NCBI GenBank assembly: GCA_947247005.1
Contig: OX365955.1
Span: forward strand, 19,573,322 to 19,637,321
Reading direction: 5' to 3'
Source: Spisula solida
Lineage: Eukaryota; Mollusca; Bivalvia; Venerida; Mactridae
Length of the DNA stretch: 64,000 nucleotides
In this document: in pieces, positions 25,201 to 34,719 of the stretch
Numbering within the stretch: position 1 is the stretch's first letter
Layout: every line of letters starts with the position of its first letter
The notes under the pieces: generated by a model
Told to the model about the DNA's origin: nothing
Database searches by the model: none
Seen by the model: the letters and a program-made list of their open reading frames with translations, nothing else
Translations under genes and position numbers: made by a program

Positions 25201-25331
25201 AAGACGTAAGTATTCTTTCCACCTGCTTGTGGAATCTTCTGTAATTGTCCATGAGACATTCCATCTGTAGCAGCATTGAGAGAAGTCTTTGTATTATCAT
25301 CCTCTGTGTCAGCTGCTTCACACTCAATCAT
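18332..25331 (-). CDS. FOXM1: FOXM1 forkhead transcription factor, complete coding region (7 exons)
   Basis: Coding exons 25331-23948, 23542-23403, 22598-22431, 22091-21950, 21449-21300, 20903-20706 and 19206-18332 have GT-AG borders and compatible phases. They sum to 3057 nt, 1018 residues plus stop; human FOXM1 is about 750-800, so the excess is mainly the long serine-rich first exon. FOXM1 drives G2/M gene expression in the nucleus. Evidence: SLTNIQWL at residues 467-474, identical to the vertebrate pre-forkhead motif; forkhead domain about 518-602, with recognition helix NSIRHNLSL at 565-573 and WIEDTFPYYR before it; basic clusters at about 810-819 and 841-844; acidic run at about 856-862; and a C-terminal segment (977-1018) with LSRIL..GLD..FPNLSW, like the vertebrate activation domain. 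The start ATG (25329-25331) is chosen as the first in the 5'-most coding exon. It is divergent from RHNO1. Confidence 0.95.
19486..19753. mobile_element. MITE family 1 copy
   Basis: 268 bp in a FOXM1 intron. Ends CAGGTGTGTCAA and TTGACACCCCTG; flanks CTTTAAT at 19479-19485 and 19754-19760 (7 bp). Confidence 0.88.
20109..20286. repeat. Foldback palindrome in a FOXM1 intron
   Basis: Arms TAAATAGAGGATATTTG..TTTGTTTTGATTGAATATGG and the inverted CCATATTCAATTAAAACAAA..CAAATATTCTATTTA; the inner part TATATCTCATC..TGTAGTGATA is inverted too. Centre 'agagcgcgtagcgcgagtg'. Confidence 0.88.
20706..20903 (-). CDS. FOXM1: FOXM1 coding exon 6
   Basis: Acceptor ATATTTCAG, donor GAAG|GTAAGC; 198 nt, phase 1 in and out. 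Proline-rich start GPPPILPRPGPYG, then serine/threonine-rich sequence. Confidence 0.9.
21045..21290. repeat. Dispersed bivalve-type repeat
   Basis: Family marked by 'aaggtcacagtgaccttgacctactgacc', 'gatcctggggcaaagcgttcttgagttattga' and 'aaaccatttggtc'. Further copies at about 22165-22380 and, twice in tandem, 38880-39260. No ends resolved. Confidence 0.75.
21300..21449 (-). CDS. FOXM1: FOXM1 coding exon 5
   Basis: Acceptor TTATTTCAG, donor AAAG|GTGATT; 150 nt, phase 1 in and out. Low-complexity, Thr/Ser/Pro-rich (SSLPTLPSHIPIIPIY). Confidence 0.87.
21950..22091 (-). CDS. FOXM1: FOXM1 coding exon 4 (forkhead recognition helix and wing)
   Basis: Acceptor GTTTTTCAG, donor CGA|GTAAGT. Starts NSIRHNLSLYNIFERE, the DNA-contacting helix, followed by the wing strand HGSYWTLK. 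Confidence 0.96.
22165..22380. repeat. Dispersed bivalve-type repeat (second copy)
   Basis: Same family as 21045-21290, in the next FOXM1 intron and the same orientation. Confidence 0.7.
22431..22598 (-). CDS. FOXM1: FOXM1 coding exon 3 (forkhead N-terminal half)
   Basis: Acceptor TATTTTTAG, donor GGAGA|GTAAGT; 56 codons. Contains RPPFSYMSMIQMAL and EICGWIEDTFPYYRHNAKRG, which match FOXM1 rather than other Fox classes (WIEDTFPYYR). Confidence 0.96.
22599..23402. other. FOXM1 intron, nothing coding
   Basis: AT-rich. At 22695-22860 four related 'cgcaataatgagtacac' segments form a loose tandem series. Confidence 0.55.
23403..23542 (-). CDS. FOXM1: FOXM1 coding exon 2 (SLTNIQWL motif)
   Basis: Acceptor TCTCTTTAG, donor AAAAAA|GTAAGT; 140 nt. 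Encodes RSLTNIQWLKGMQ, the FOXM1-specific motif upstream of the forkhead domain. Confidence 0.95.
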
Positions 25332-25353
25332 CTTTCTGTATAAATAGTGAGAT
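23948..25353 (-). CDS. FOXM1: FOXM1 exon with start codon (coding from 25331)
   Basis: Acceptor TTTGTTTCAG before 25353; 22 nt of leader, ATG at 25331-25329, 461 codons plus one base, donor AAAAGG|GTAAGT. Long, serine-rich and likely disordered, with SP/TP sites (IPSPIRP, LKISSDSPSK, VIPSPFSR). NTYVLILSKD near residue 40 resembles the short hydrophobic strand (FILISCGG-like) near the vertebrate N-terminus. Confidence 0.9.
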
Positions 25354-26107
25354 CTGAAACAAAGTACAATATATGTGTATTAAATATCTTTCTATATACA
25401 GAATCTGTTTCCCCTCAGCGCCTTAAATCCTGGAATGGTGTCTTTAAATCAGTATGGGTGTTAATATTTCGGTCTGTATTGTGTTACTTGAGTGATTATG
25501 GCTTGTATTGTGTGAAACAGTTAATAAATTATAGCCTTTAAATTAAGGATAACCATGCAGTTGAGTTATAAATCACTTTTAAATTTTTAAGCCATTCTCG
25601 TGGATCTGTGTACTCTCAAATCCTAGCAAAGCCCTAGTGCCTTAAAAAAATTCTAGGAAGGGCCTGGTATAAATAGTGACATCTGAAACAAAGTGCAATA
25701 TATGTGTATTTATATACTACCGGTAATATATATGTACTATACTATCCATTATGTACCACAATACAAGTTATCCTTCATGTGCCAGGAACGTTTGACTTTT
25801 AGAGAAAGGAAACACATTGAAATGATGCTAGCTGTGTAACACAGAGATTAATCTGCCAACCATAAACTATCACTAGTTTTGTGAAAATTTAATGTGAAAA
25901 GCCAAAAACTGTCCAAATTATGAAAAAATTGGCGCATAAACTTTTTGAAATTGTGAAAAACTATGCGCGATAAATCACCAAATTGTGAAATTTATATATT
26001 TTTTCACATGTACAATTTTTATTAACTTGTCCCAAACATGAATTTATCTATGATTTAATACTTCATATCAAGTCCAGTACACGAATAGCATTGTTATCTA
26101 TGATTGG
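25354..26107 (-). other. FOXM1 5' intron region with duplicated acceptor
   Basis: Contains a ~50-bp second copy (about 25668-25718) of the 25334-25390 acceptor/leader sequence ('tataaatagtga.atctgaaacaaagt.caatatatgtgta'), and AT-rich filler. Confidence 0.6.
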
Positions 26108-26243
26108 CAGGCCTCAACAAACATTTTTAAAAGCACTCGTCCTGCAATATAGACAAAGAAGAAAACCCCAAAATCTAATTTGTCTTGCTATATAAATAAA
26201 GAAGGAAGATATTGTGCAGGACGAGCGGACTCATTGAGGCCTG
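26108..26243. repeat. Foldback element
   Basis: Terminal CAGGCCTCAA (26108-26117) is exactly inverted as TTGAGGCCTG (26234-26243). Inner arms GCACTCGTCCTGCAATAT and ATATTGTGCAGGACGAGCGG pair, as do AGACAAA and TTTGTCT. Confidence 0.8.
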
Positions 26244-27212
26244 ATTGGTTTGTTTAGTGCTTTGTGGTGAAGTTGTTTTTACAAAAACCAAGACGCAAAT
26301 TCTAATTGTGAAGGGGCCAATAGGAAATTGTGAAATGGCCTTATATAGGCCCCTCGTATATAGTGAAAAAAAACCCAGATTTGTAACGTGCCTTTCATTA
26401 ATCGATGTGGAAAGTCACAAATGTAATGTTCTTTTTATCACATGTTAGCCTTTTTCGGCCGAAACATAAAAATAGCTACTTATTTTCACAACGCGCAAAT
26501 ATGACGACATCGCCTTTACTTTGACTGATGTCAAGTCAAAGCATTATTACATTAAATTAGTGTATTATCAAAAAATAAAGAATGGCTTTATAACGCTACC
26601 GCGACGTCAAACATGTGATATTACAATTTAACCAATCAACGCATGTGTGACTAAATAATTAAAGTGAAAAATAAATATCGCTTAGAACTACAACAAATAA
26701 TTTCTGTCTAAATCCCCGTGGGACATAGTTTTTCATCTGGGTACTTGTAAAAAAAAAAAAAAAAAAAAAAGTATCGATCACTGTCGTCTTTCGCGGTGTC
26801 AAAATTCCTAGACAAAAGTCTATTCCCGGGACTTGGAGTCGATAAAGTGGTCTAATTCCCGCCTGTCGGGAAGATTCGTCTGTCTAATTCCCTCTGTATC
26901 CCTGCCGTCCAGCCACCACCCCCCCCCTCGGGCATAATATTGAGTGGTCTTGTGCAGGATGATGGACATTGATGAAATCCAAATGGGTTTGTATTATTTA
27001 TATGCTCCATCTAACCTCGAAATAGATTAATGAGATAAGGCAAAATTTTTTAGATTTCAGGGCCGTTTTAAACACTAACTCAGTTAAAACATATTTGCTT
27101 AAAATTTCTCAGACTCATGATTCGATGCTATTTCATATTTTTTAGAAAATATCTGGTTAATAAGGTTCATTTTGTATAAACTTATTGCTATATTCTAGTT
27201 AAGTATAATTTT
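26244..27212. other. FOXM1 upstream intron/5' region, no coding seen
   Basis: Includes an A-run (26749-26770) and C-run (26926-26935). A candidate minus-strand 5' UTR donor, CCG|GTAAAA, lies at 27214-27213; the first FOXM1 exon is not otherwise fixed. Confidence 0.4.
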
Positions 27213-27284
27213 ACCGGTTAGCACCTACTTATGAGGCCAAGGATTAATGCACCTTGCGTGTCTAAGCATGAACGTCAACCATAT

Positions 27285-27515
27285 TTAAATTTCGAACCCT
27301 CCATGGAATCAACCAATCGAATGTCTCGCTTTGATCTCGTGAAATCTCGTACTGGTTCTGAAATTAAAGTCTTTTCTCTCGAGTCTTTTCATTGGCTCTC
27401 GAAAAACCAACATCCAATCAAATCCCCCAATACATTTTATTTTTGTAGTTTACAAATGGCTGCCTTCAGCTGTCAAAAGAAGTTTGGACACGTTTTTCGT
27501 TTCGCGGCAGGTAAA
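27285..27515. promoter_or_regulatory. Probable divergent FOXM1/RHNO1 promoter
   Basis: Within 230 bp: CCAAT boxes at 27313-27317, 27391-27395 (inverted, ATTGG), 27414-27418 and 27427-27431; a CHR-type TTCGAA at 27291-27296; an E2F-like TTTCGCGG at 27500-27507; and ACAAATGGCTGCC at 27453-27465, a YY1-like start-site motif. Multiple CCAAT boxes with a CHR are the usual layout of G2/M promoters (NF-Y plus DREAM/MuvB), and FOXM1 is such a gene. Motifs are seen; promoter function and shared use are inference. Confidence 0.6.
27458..27510 (+). other. RHNO1: Candidate RHNO1 5' untranslated exon end
   Basis: TTTCGCGGCAG|GTAAAA gives a good donor after 27510, facing the coding-exon acceptor CTATTTCAG at 29282-29291. 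An ATG at 27456 would be out of frame with the RHNO1 start. The transcription start is not visible from sequence; the left limit is approximate. Confidence 0.35.
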
Positions 27516-28200
27516 ACTGCATTTAATTTACAAGTCGTCAGTTCTTGTGATATAAACACCAATTGTTCAATGCTTCAGTGCAAAAGTTACCTTCATTTTC
27601 TGGTGTAATATCATCTTATTTTGAAATTTACCATCCGATTGTTCCATTTTAAATATTTTTATTCATAACACAGTATTCGGACAAAACTGCCGTTGACAGT
27701 TCCATGTTTTTCATGGTTGATTTCTTGAGCTAAAAATAAACCAATGAAAATAATTACACATATACTTGGATACTACATACTATCATTCTATTAATAGCTT
27801 TAAATTTACTAAATTAATAGTGCATGCTATTGCACTGATCGACTGTCAATTGTTGATAATTTAAGTCAATATCATGAATTAAAAAATATTATGACTAACA
27901 AGCTAGTTGGTCACAATGGTGTTTTTTAAAAAAAAAATTAAATTTAAGTCACTTGGTAATCTCAATTCTGTAATGGTCAATCAATATTCATAGATTGTGT
28001 CGGTATTTCAATGTTACAAATTTGAGCTACATGTACACAGTAACATGCCGGACGGACAGACACCAACAAATCAAAGCTAGCTCACCACTAAGGGTGATTT
28101 GTTGGACTTACATAATGACAATCTACAAGGTTTACAAATTGTGCATATTAATCCAATTACCTCCCTTTATGCATTCATCGATCGTTACACTATATATATA
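27511..28200. other. RHNO1 5' intron, dispersed repeat fragment
   Basis: AT-rich. 28020-28200 is a repeat ('ggacggacagacaccaacaaatc..ccactaagggtgatttgttgg') also present at 56820-57000. Confidence 0.55.
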
Positions 28201-28210
28201 TTTATAATAT

Positions 28211-28485
28211 AAAAGGGTGGTCGAGTGGTAATTATGCGCTTGACTACTGATCAAGAGGTCTCTGGTTAGAATCTCGGCCGGGGCACTTGGTCATTTCTGA
28301 AAAGCTTTTCAGTGTTTCCCGCCCAACTATGGATGAACTGGTTGGAAACCCAGAGGTAGTCTTGTGTGTATCAGTGCAATACACCGTGCACGTTACAGAA
28401 CCAAGGAGTCTATTCAGAACGAGCTACTGGTAACGCACCTGGTTTCCTTGTATCACACCTCTTTCTTTTCATTGATTTTAAGTGT
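28211..28485 (+). mobile_element. tRNA-derived SINE
   Basis: A-box GGTCGAGTGGTAATTATGCG and a B-box-position GGTTAGAATCTC, followed by a body ('cttttcagtgtttcccgcccaact', 'ctggttggaaacccagaggtagt') shared with the better-preserved copy at 53741. Confidence 0.85.
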
Positions 28486-28817
28486 GCCCTTGACAGACAC
28501 CTGCCAATAATACTCGAAAAGAGGCATTAGGCAAGACAGACAGACAGAGCAAGGGCCTACTAGTTGTTCCAAGGATTAAACAGTTATTAAACCCGGACGT
28601 CTTGTGTGATAAGTTCATATGCGTAACTAGCCCACTATTCATGTGAATTCATTATTGTGTTTGGCTAATTCACATTGTATCACTAGAACTAGTAGAAGTT
28701 CTGTCTCTTCGATCTACCTATTTTAATACTAGTATTAGGGCTTTTTAGGCAGAGATAAAACAGGCCACACAAAAGTTACAACTGACTCAGTTGTACGCCA
28801 ATAAGACCACTGAATCA

Positions 28818-28973
28818 GGGCTCGACACTAACACTGGTCCGCTGGTCCGAGACCAGTGAAAATCCAGAAGGACCAGTGAAAATTCTGGAGGACCAGTAAC
28901 TGTCCTATTTACAAATTGGGCGCTTTTGCCCTGTCGGACCAGCGGCCGAAATAGTTAGTATCTAGGCCTGTGA
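28818..28973. mobile_element. Short MITE with CAGGGCTCGACACTAAC ends
   Basis: CAGGGCTCGACACTAAC at the left is imperfectly inverted at the right as GTTAGTATCTAGGCCTG. The interior has repeated 'ggaccagtgaaaat'. The termini have a hAT-like form; the superfamily is inference. Confidence 0.6.
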
Positions 28974-29301
28974 ATTTGTTGACGCTTTACAATAGTGAAT
29001 ACAGTATATGTGTTGGAAGAAGATTTAGGCTTGATAAGAAGTGAATCAGATGTTTGATCAAAAGTTTGACATGCAAGGTTTTCATTCTCAATAGGGCCTA
29101 TCTGGTTTACTGACTTTATCTGTCTCTTCAACATTTTCTTTTAAAATTATAATTTTTCTGCAATATAATGCAGGGATAATTTTAACTTCATTTATTATTA
29201 ATGGCTAAAATGGAAATAGTTCTTACTTGAAACTCAGAGCCCAAAATCATCTTGCAGTTATTAGTTAATGAGTAATTTATTTCTATTTCAGAAAACATAA
29301 A

Positions 29302-29463
29302 ATGCCACGCAGAAAGAAGAAATCGACTGTTGAGAGGAAGCCATCATTGATATTCACAGAAAGTCCAGTCAATATACAAAATAATGTGCTGAGTCCAGTT
29401 TTATGTGCTCGACATCCTCCAACGGCATCCTCTATTCCAATAGAAAATCTGAACTTATCGTGG
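29302..29463 (+). CDS. RHNO1: RHNO1 coding exon 1
   Basis: Acceptor CTATTTCAG ends at 29291, 10 nt before the ATG. 54 codons; donor TCGTGG|GTAAGA splits the SW/VSP clamp-binding motif. Confidence 0.9.
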
Positions 29464-30508
29464 GTAAGATTGAATATACTGTGATCGTAAATTACTGTCA
29501 GATTTAACCATGCACTATGCAGTCTATCTGTCATACGTTTGGCTTGTTATTTACACTCATTTTACTTACCAATTATATTATGTGACAAAACTGTAACATT
29601 GAAATTTTTAAATCAGATTTAATATATGTATTTTAAGCATTGAGCATATTTATTTAAGTTTAATTAATATATCAAAGACTTGAGTTTCTTAGTAGTGATT
29701 ATATTTTGCTTTTTTGTAGGTTTCTCCTCAGTTTCGACACATAACATCTTCAGGTGGTGGTAGAAGACTCAGGAATACAAGACAGAGACGGCATAGTGTT
29801 GCTGCACATGGAAACTTTCTTAATTCTCATAGACTAGATAATAAAGAAAATCATCTACTACCAAATCATACAAATAAGCTGAAGAAATTTAACTCCTTAA
29901 AGTTTGTTGGTGAACGTACATGTGCTAGCATTCTTGAAGATGTTGAAATTACTGCTGATACAGACACTGGTACTGATGATGAACATGTTGCTGAGAACAG
30001 AATATCGTTAATCTCAAGTCCAAACAGAGGTACCATTCATGTTGAAGATAGTCATGGTGATGAAACTAATACTGTTGATAATCAATTAAATGATAATTCA
30101 TCGGGAGACGACTTGAAAACACATGAAAATGTTGAATTAAACCATATTCATCCATTTAAAGTTACTGCACCTGTAAAACGTTTGTTTGCAAGCCAGTTAA
30201 AAATAAACCCTGGCAGTAGAAGTGAAACATCTCTGATGAATAAATTAATCACAAATGACAAAATTGGAAACAAGGGTTTAGGACAAATTCAATCGCAGAC
30301 TGTCTCAGAAAGTGAGGAAGAATCACCTGTGCTGTTAAGGAGATCAACTAGAATAAAACAGCTTCATGCATTGTTAAATATCTCCGACTCTCCGTACAGA
30401 AGTATAGGTGGTCACACTACCATTCTTGCTCCCGACACTCCAGAAAATGAATATGGTTGGAGCAAGAGAAAGCGGCAACTTATAAAATATATAAACAAAA
30501 CATCATGA
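29302..30508 (+). CDS. RHNO1: RHNO1 (RHINO), 9-1-1 clamp interacting protein, complete (2 exons)
   Basis: Exons 29302-29463 and 29720-30508 join at phase 0 to 316 residues plus TGA; human RHNO1 is 238. RHNO1 is a nuclear protein that binds the RAD9-HUS1-RAD1 clamp and TOPBP1 and promotes ATR-CHK1 signalling. Seen: basic start MPRRKKKS, as in vertebrates (MPPRKK); LSWVSPQF at residues 52-59, matching the SWVSP.F clamp-binding motif at the same position in human RHNO1; a weakly conserved acidic middle; and a C-terminal APDTPENEYGWSKRKRQLIKYI, corresponding to the vertebrate DTPE.KYG..W.RR..L..YL box. The family is short and fast-evolving, but two conserved motifs in order, the basic start and the divergent position next to FOXM1 make the call strong. 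The first ATG after the acceptor is used. Confidence 0.9.
29720..30508 (+). CDS. RHNO1: RHNO1 coding exon 2
   Basis: Acceptor TTTTTGTAG before 29720; 262 codons plus TGA. Begins VSPQFRH and ends with the DTPENEYGW..KRKRQLIKYI box. Confidence 0.9.
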   Translation, partial: VSPQFRHITSSGGGRRLRNTRQRRHSVAAHGNFLNSHRLDNKENHLLPNHTNKLKKFNSLKFVGERTCASILEDVEITADTDTGTDDEHVAENRISLISSPNRGTIHVEDSHGDETNTVDNQLNDNSSGDDLKTHENVELNHIHPFKVTAPVKRLFASQLKINPGSRSETSLMNKLITNDKIGNKGLGQIQSQTVSESEEESPVLLRRSTRIKQLHALLNISDSPYRSIGGHTTILAPDTPENEYGWSKRKRQLIKYINKTS

Positions 30509-31841
30509 TTAACATTTTTAATAAGATTTGTTAAGTCTAGTATAAAACAATTCCGTGAGTATCATCCCCACTGCTCTTTGTTTCATGTCATCCTAACCTT
30601 CGTTTTGCTTGAAAATACTCATTTTATATTTCATATATTCACGCTTACATGTTATTGATTGCCTGTTACCATGAATATAAAATTAGCATTTTTTCTAAGT
30701 TTGAAATAGAGGATATTGAAAGCGTTGGTTTTTGATTGAATTTAACAAGTTCTATAAAAGCTTCATATTCTTTTTATTTAACTAGTTTCATAAATTCAAT
30801 ATTGTAGTTTAAATGCACATGTGTGTGATAAAAATTTCTATTGATTTGGTAGAAAATTTGAGAGAAATCATAACATTTTCCGACATTATTTGAAGGTAGA
30901 AATTGGTCCAAATTGAGACCAGCATTTGAAATCAATTTTTTAAAAGAATTGGATGATAAATCTAGTAATTCTTGAACATAATTGCATTATACATATACAG
31001 GGTGTTAAAAATGTTCTTAAAATTTTAATTCATTCTGAATTTTATCTGAACTCTGTAGTCAGTGTACAATAGCTTCATTTAATACCGGAAATATAAGTAC
31101 AATGGTAGAACCCTCTTGAAAGGCACCTGCAAATTTTGCATTTTTCTGACGTCAGAAAAACAAACTATTGAAACTTAAACACTGAGAACAAACTTTTTTA
31201 GCACCCTGTATAATTCTTTTTCCAGGATTAGCAGATTTTTTATTACTAGTATTTGATTGCCAAAGTTGATCTATTTCCTCTGTACAGAATGGATTTTGTT
31301 TAGTGTCCATGAATGAATCTTGTGTTGACATTGTTTTGAAATGTTTTGTTTGGATAAAACTGTACAATTTATACATTGAATTATATTCACATTCAACCAG
31401 TATTAGCAGAGTTGTGACTTTTTAAATGATTAAATATTGCTTGCGTTGTCTGTAACTTGAAAAGTTATTGAGCTACAGTTATCAAACTTCATTGAAATAT
31501 GCACAAATATGTGCAATATATATTTTGATTCAAATTCGACCAGTTTTAGCAGAGTTATGGTCCGTGAAATGTTGCTTTTGTTGCTCATAACTTGGAAGTA
31601 TTTGAGCTACAGTCATCCAATTTTGTAGGAATATTAGTCAGTATTTAGATTCAAATTTGACCTATATTGACAAGAGTTGTGGCCCTTGACATGATGAAAT
31701 TCTGCTTTTGTTGCAACTAGCTGTATAAGTATTTTTGAGCTAGCGTTCAAACTTCGTTGAACAACCTAAAGGCCACTTTGGTCCTCTTGTGATATTTATG
31801 TTTACCTGTACTGGAGGTCTCGTCTTAAATCCAATGTAATA
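30509..31841. other. RHNO1 3' flank and dispersed repeat
   Basis: No further exon. 31420-31790 is a repeat with internally repeated lines ('cttgaaaagttattgagctacagt', 'ttagcagagttatgg'), ending 'aaggccactttggtcctcttgtg'. Confidence 0.55.
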
Positions 31842-32851
31842 CGTAGGGTGTTCCAGAAATAATAGGACTTTTTTCATAGCAGCTCGGTAAATCAGAAATT
31901 TAGAAAACTAAATTGCTGTAAATAAAATTTCATCTCTCACTGACAAAAATTCGAAATATCAAAGTAATTGGCTGAACAATAAGAAATATATTAAAAATTA
32001 AATATACCATGTACCATGGATGCGGGTCGCTCCGTGACGTTATGATGACGTCGTCTTTCAAAACACAGTATTTATGTTAACCGAAATACACCCTTAATAA
32101 TTTTGATATATAGTCACTCGACTTTCAAAACAGATCTGATGTTACTGTTCCCATTCTTTAAACGTATATCTGTACCAAGTTCATGAAGAGTGGTTACAGT
32201 GATGTCAGAAACTGCTCTAACCTTGAAGCGTCTATCAGTGTACGAACGGTGTCTATCAACGTCAAAATACTTTTTCTGTGGCTTGACCTGTGTTCATTTT
32301 GTTAGTTCTTACCTCCGCCATCTGTGAACCATTTGTGCTAACAGAACCTGAATGGGTGCTGGATGCCATTACATTCTGCTTATTTAATTATTTCAATGGT
32401 TTTATTGTTGGTTTTTCCAATTTATAACATAACTTAACAATTCTGCGGTTTCTAGTTATTGACGTCGTTTCATCCATGACGCGCTTGGATATATACACTT
32501 GTTTACTCAGTTGTGATCATAAAGAACAAGCGATTGCTTTGAAAGTTTGCATGCACGCGTCAGTATCATCAAGGTAATGTCACAAAAATTGCCAGTATTA
32601 TTTATCCAGTGGTTACTGAGATATTTACGTGTTTAGTATGGTTAGTAATGCAAATTTACAGGGTGACCCGTCTGTGCGTTACATGGTTTCTATGACAACG
32701 CTTTGCATAAGCATCACAAACAACAACGAAAATCAGTTGCTGCCAGTATATAGAGCTTAAAATGCTACTCATATGAGATAAATTTCATTACAATATAAGT
32801 GTTGAGTACGAAGTTATGATAAAAGTCCTATTTTTTCTGGAACGCCCCTCG
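31842..32851 (-). mobile_element. Mariner-like relic
   Basis: Inverted ends CGTAGGGTGTTCCAGAAATA / (inverted) CGAGGGGCGTTCCAGAAAAA, both continuing to ATAGGACTTTT, each next to TA (31840-31841, 32852-32853). On the minus strand are broken fragments resembling the mariner transposase N-terminus (RRIVKLCYKLEKPT, HKWFTDG). No catalytic domain seen; non-autonomous. Confidence 0.65.
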
Positions 32852-33728
32852 TACATTATTCTTACCATCACAGTTCCAGTTATAAGGACATTACATCTGT
32901 TATCAATGATTGAGTCAAAGATTCAGTTGAACAATGACAAAGATTATATTTTAGTACATTACTGTAGTCAGTTTGATTCCATTATAAAGTAGTCGTGTAA
33001 CCCAACATATTTAGAAAATATTGGGCAACAGTCTATGACAAGCATTATCAGTAGGTGTTGTAGTCTGTTCACTTATGTCATCATGGTTAATTCCTTGTTC
33101 TATAGGGAAGCATTAGATGTCATCATATATTTATTCTGTAATCATTGATCATGTAAGATAAATCACTTTGTGTTTGTAACCATGTCATCATCTTTGTAAT
33201 AATAAAATATGATTAGTATTTATTGTGTGTTACATTATGTGAAGGTGTCCGCAGTCAATAATACTAGCCTTGTTTACAAATAAAAATTGACTGTCAAATA
33301 CATTTCCGACATTTTTATACAGAATCACTTTTGATGCATACTCGTTTAATCTTCACTGATAACAAGCGACCAGTCGACCGTGCAGTGATGACGTTATCCA
33401 ATTTTGTTTATATACAAGGCAAGAGTTATCTGTCTCTGGCGAGCTATAATTACCAATATATAGGCATGTAAACCATTACTCCATTCCCACCTTGTACATT
33501 GACTTGTAGTGTATCAGTTACCATCTGCATACTGGGAAGTCGATGTCAAGCATTGTTTCTATCCTATATGTGACAACTAGTAGTTATACTGATTTCGTGC
33601 TGGTTGTCTGTCTGTTTGTTTACGCTTGTTCTTAACCACTGATGGGATTTCAATGAAACTTCACATAAATAGTTGGTATAAAGCCTAGTTGTGCATTTTG
33701 TTTGAAAATTTAGGTTGAATGAATATTG

Positions 33729-33974
33729 CAGGGTTCCTACAATTCCTGATTAATCCGGAAATCCAGATTTGCTGCACTAGAAAGAATAAACTTTTCAGAA
33801 GAAAATGAAAGTTATTTGATGAAATTACCAAATTAGTTATGGTTATTTGAAATTTCATATGTTGAATTTCAACAATAGAACAAAGTTTGAAACAGAGTTT
33901 TGGTGTAGGAATGTGTACTAATGGCATGCCAAACAGACTTGTGTCTTATTTTCAGGATTGAGCATTATGCCCCT
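33729..33974. mobile_element. MITE family 2 copy (diverged)
   Basis: Starts CAGGGTTCCTAC; interior 'ccggaaatccagatttgctgca' and 'caggattgagcattatgcccct' as in the 34458 copy. The right end is eroded. Confidence 0.6.
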
Positions 33975-34457
33975 TTGTGGGTGCCATGTTTCTGCCAGAA
34001 TTATCAGTGTATTTGACGAAGACTGTCAAAGGCGCCATTGTGTTATCCATAGAAAAGTGAGCTTGTACAGTGGTCTTCAGTCATCTGAGAGATAGTTAAT
34101 TATGTACTTATAGAGGCAGGAATAATGTATGCACATGGCGAGTAGCAAGTTTTTAAGCATAATCAGACAAAAATATTTATATATGGTTGGTGCCTCGGAA
34201 AACAAACTGATGGTGGGGGGGGATATAAATTCCTTGATAGGGGCATAGTAAGTAAAAATACAGAATAGAATAAAAATTCAACTCATCAAGTATTTAGTGG
34301 ACATTTTATTCATTTTAATTAATAACAAAATCTTAACATGGCATAAAATCAAATTGCTCTCATTAAATGAAAACGCAATATGACAGTATAAATAAACAAC
34401 CAGTTGTTAGAACAGACAGGAAACAACAAAATATGCTATCTCAATGACATGTAATAT

Positions 34458-34710
34458 CAGGGGTCTTACTAACAGTATTTCGGAAATCCAGATTTGCTGC
34501 AATAGAAAGAACTGCTGAAAATGAAAGTAATTTGGTGAAAATATTCTCAAAGTATTGACAGAGTTATGGTTATTTGAAATTTAATCGTCTGAATTTTAAC
34601 ACAGAACGATGTTTGAACTGAGTTTCGGTGTACAGGTGTGTGCTAATGACACTCAAAACAGCCTTGCGACTCGTTTTCAGGATTGAGCATTGTACCTCAG
34701 TAGAACCCCT
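34458..34710. mobile_element. MITE family 2 copy
   Basis: Ends CAGGGGTCTTAC and GTAGAACCCCT, flanked by AATAT on each side. Confidence 0.7.
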
Positions 34711-34719
34711 AAATATTTA

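Noticed and set aside
27231..27608. 125-codon plus-strand frame over the divergent promoter
   Set aside because: No domain, covers CCAAT boxes and a splice donor; better explained as promoter and 5' UTR.
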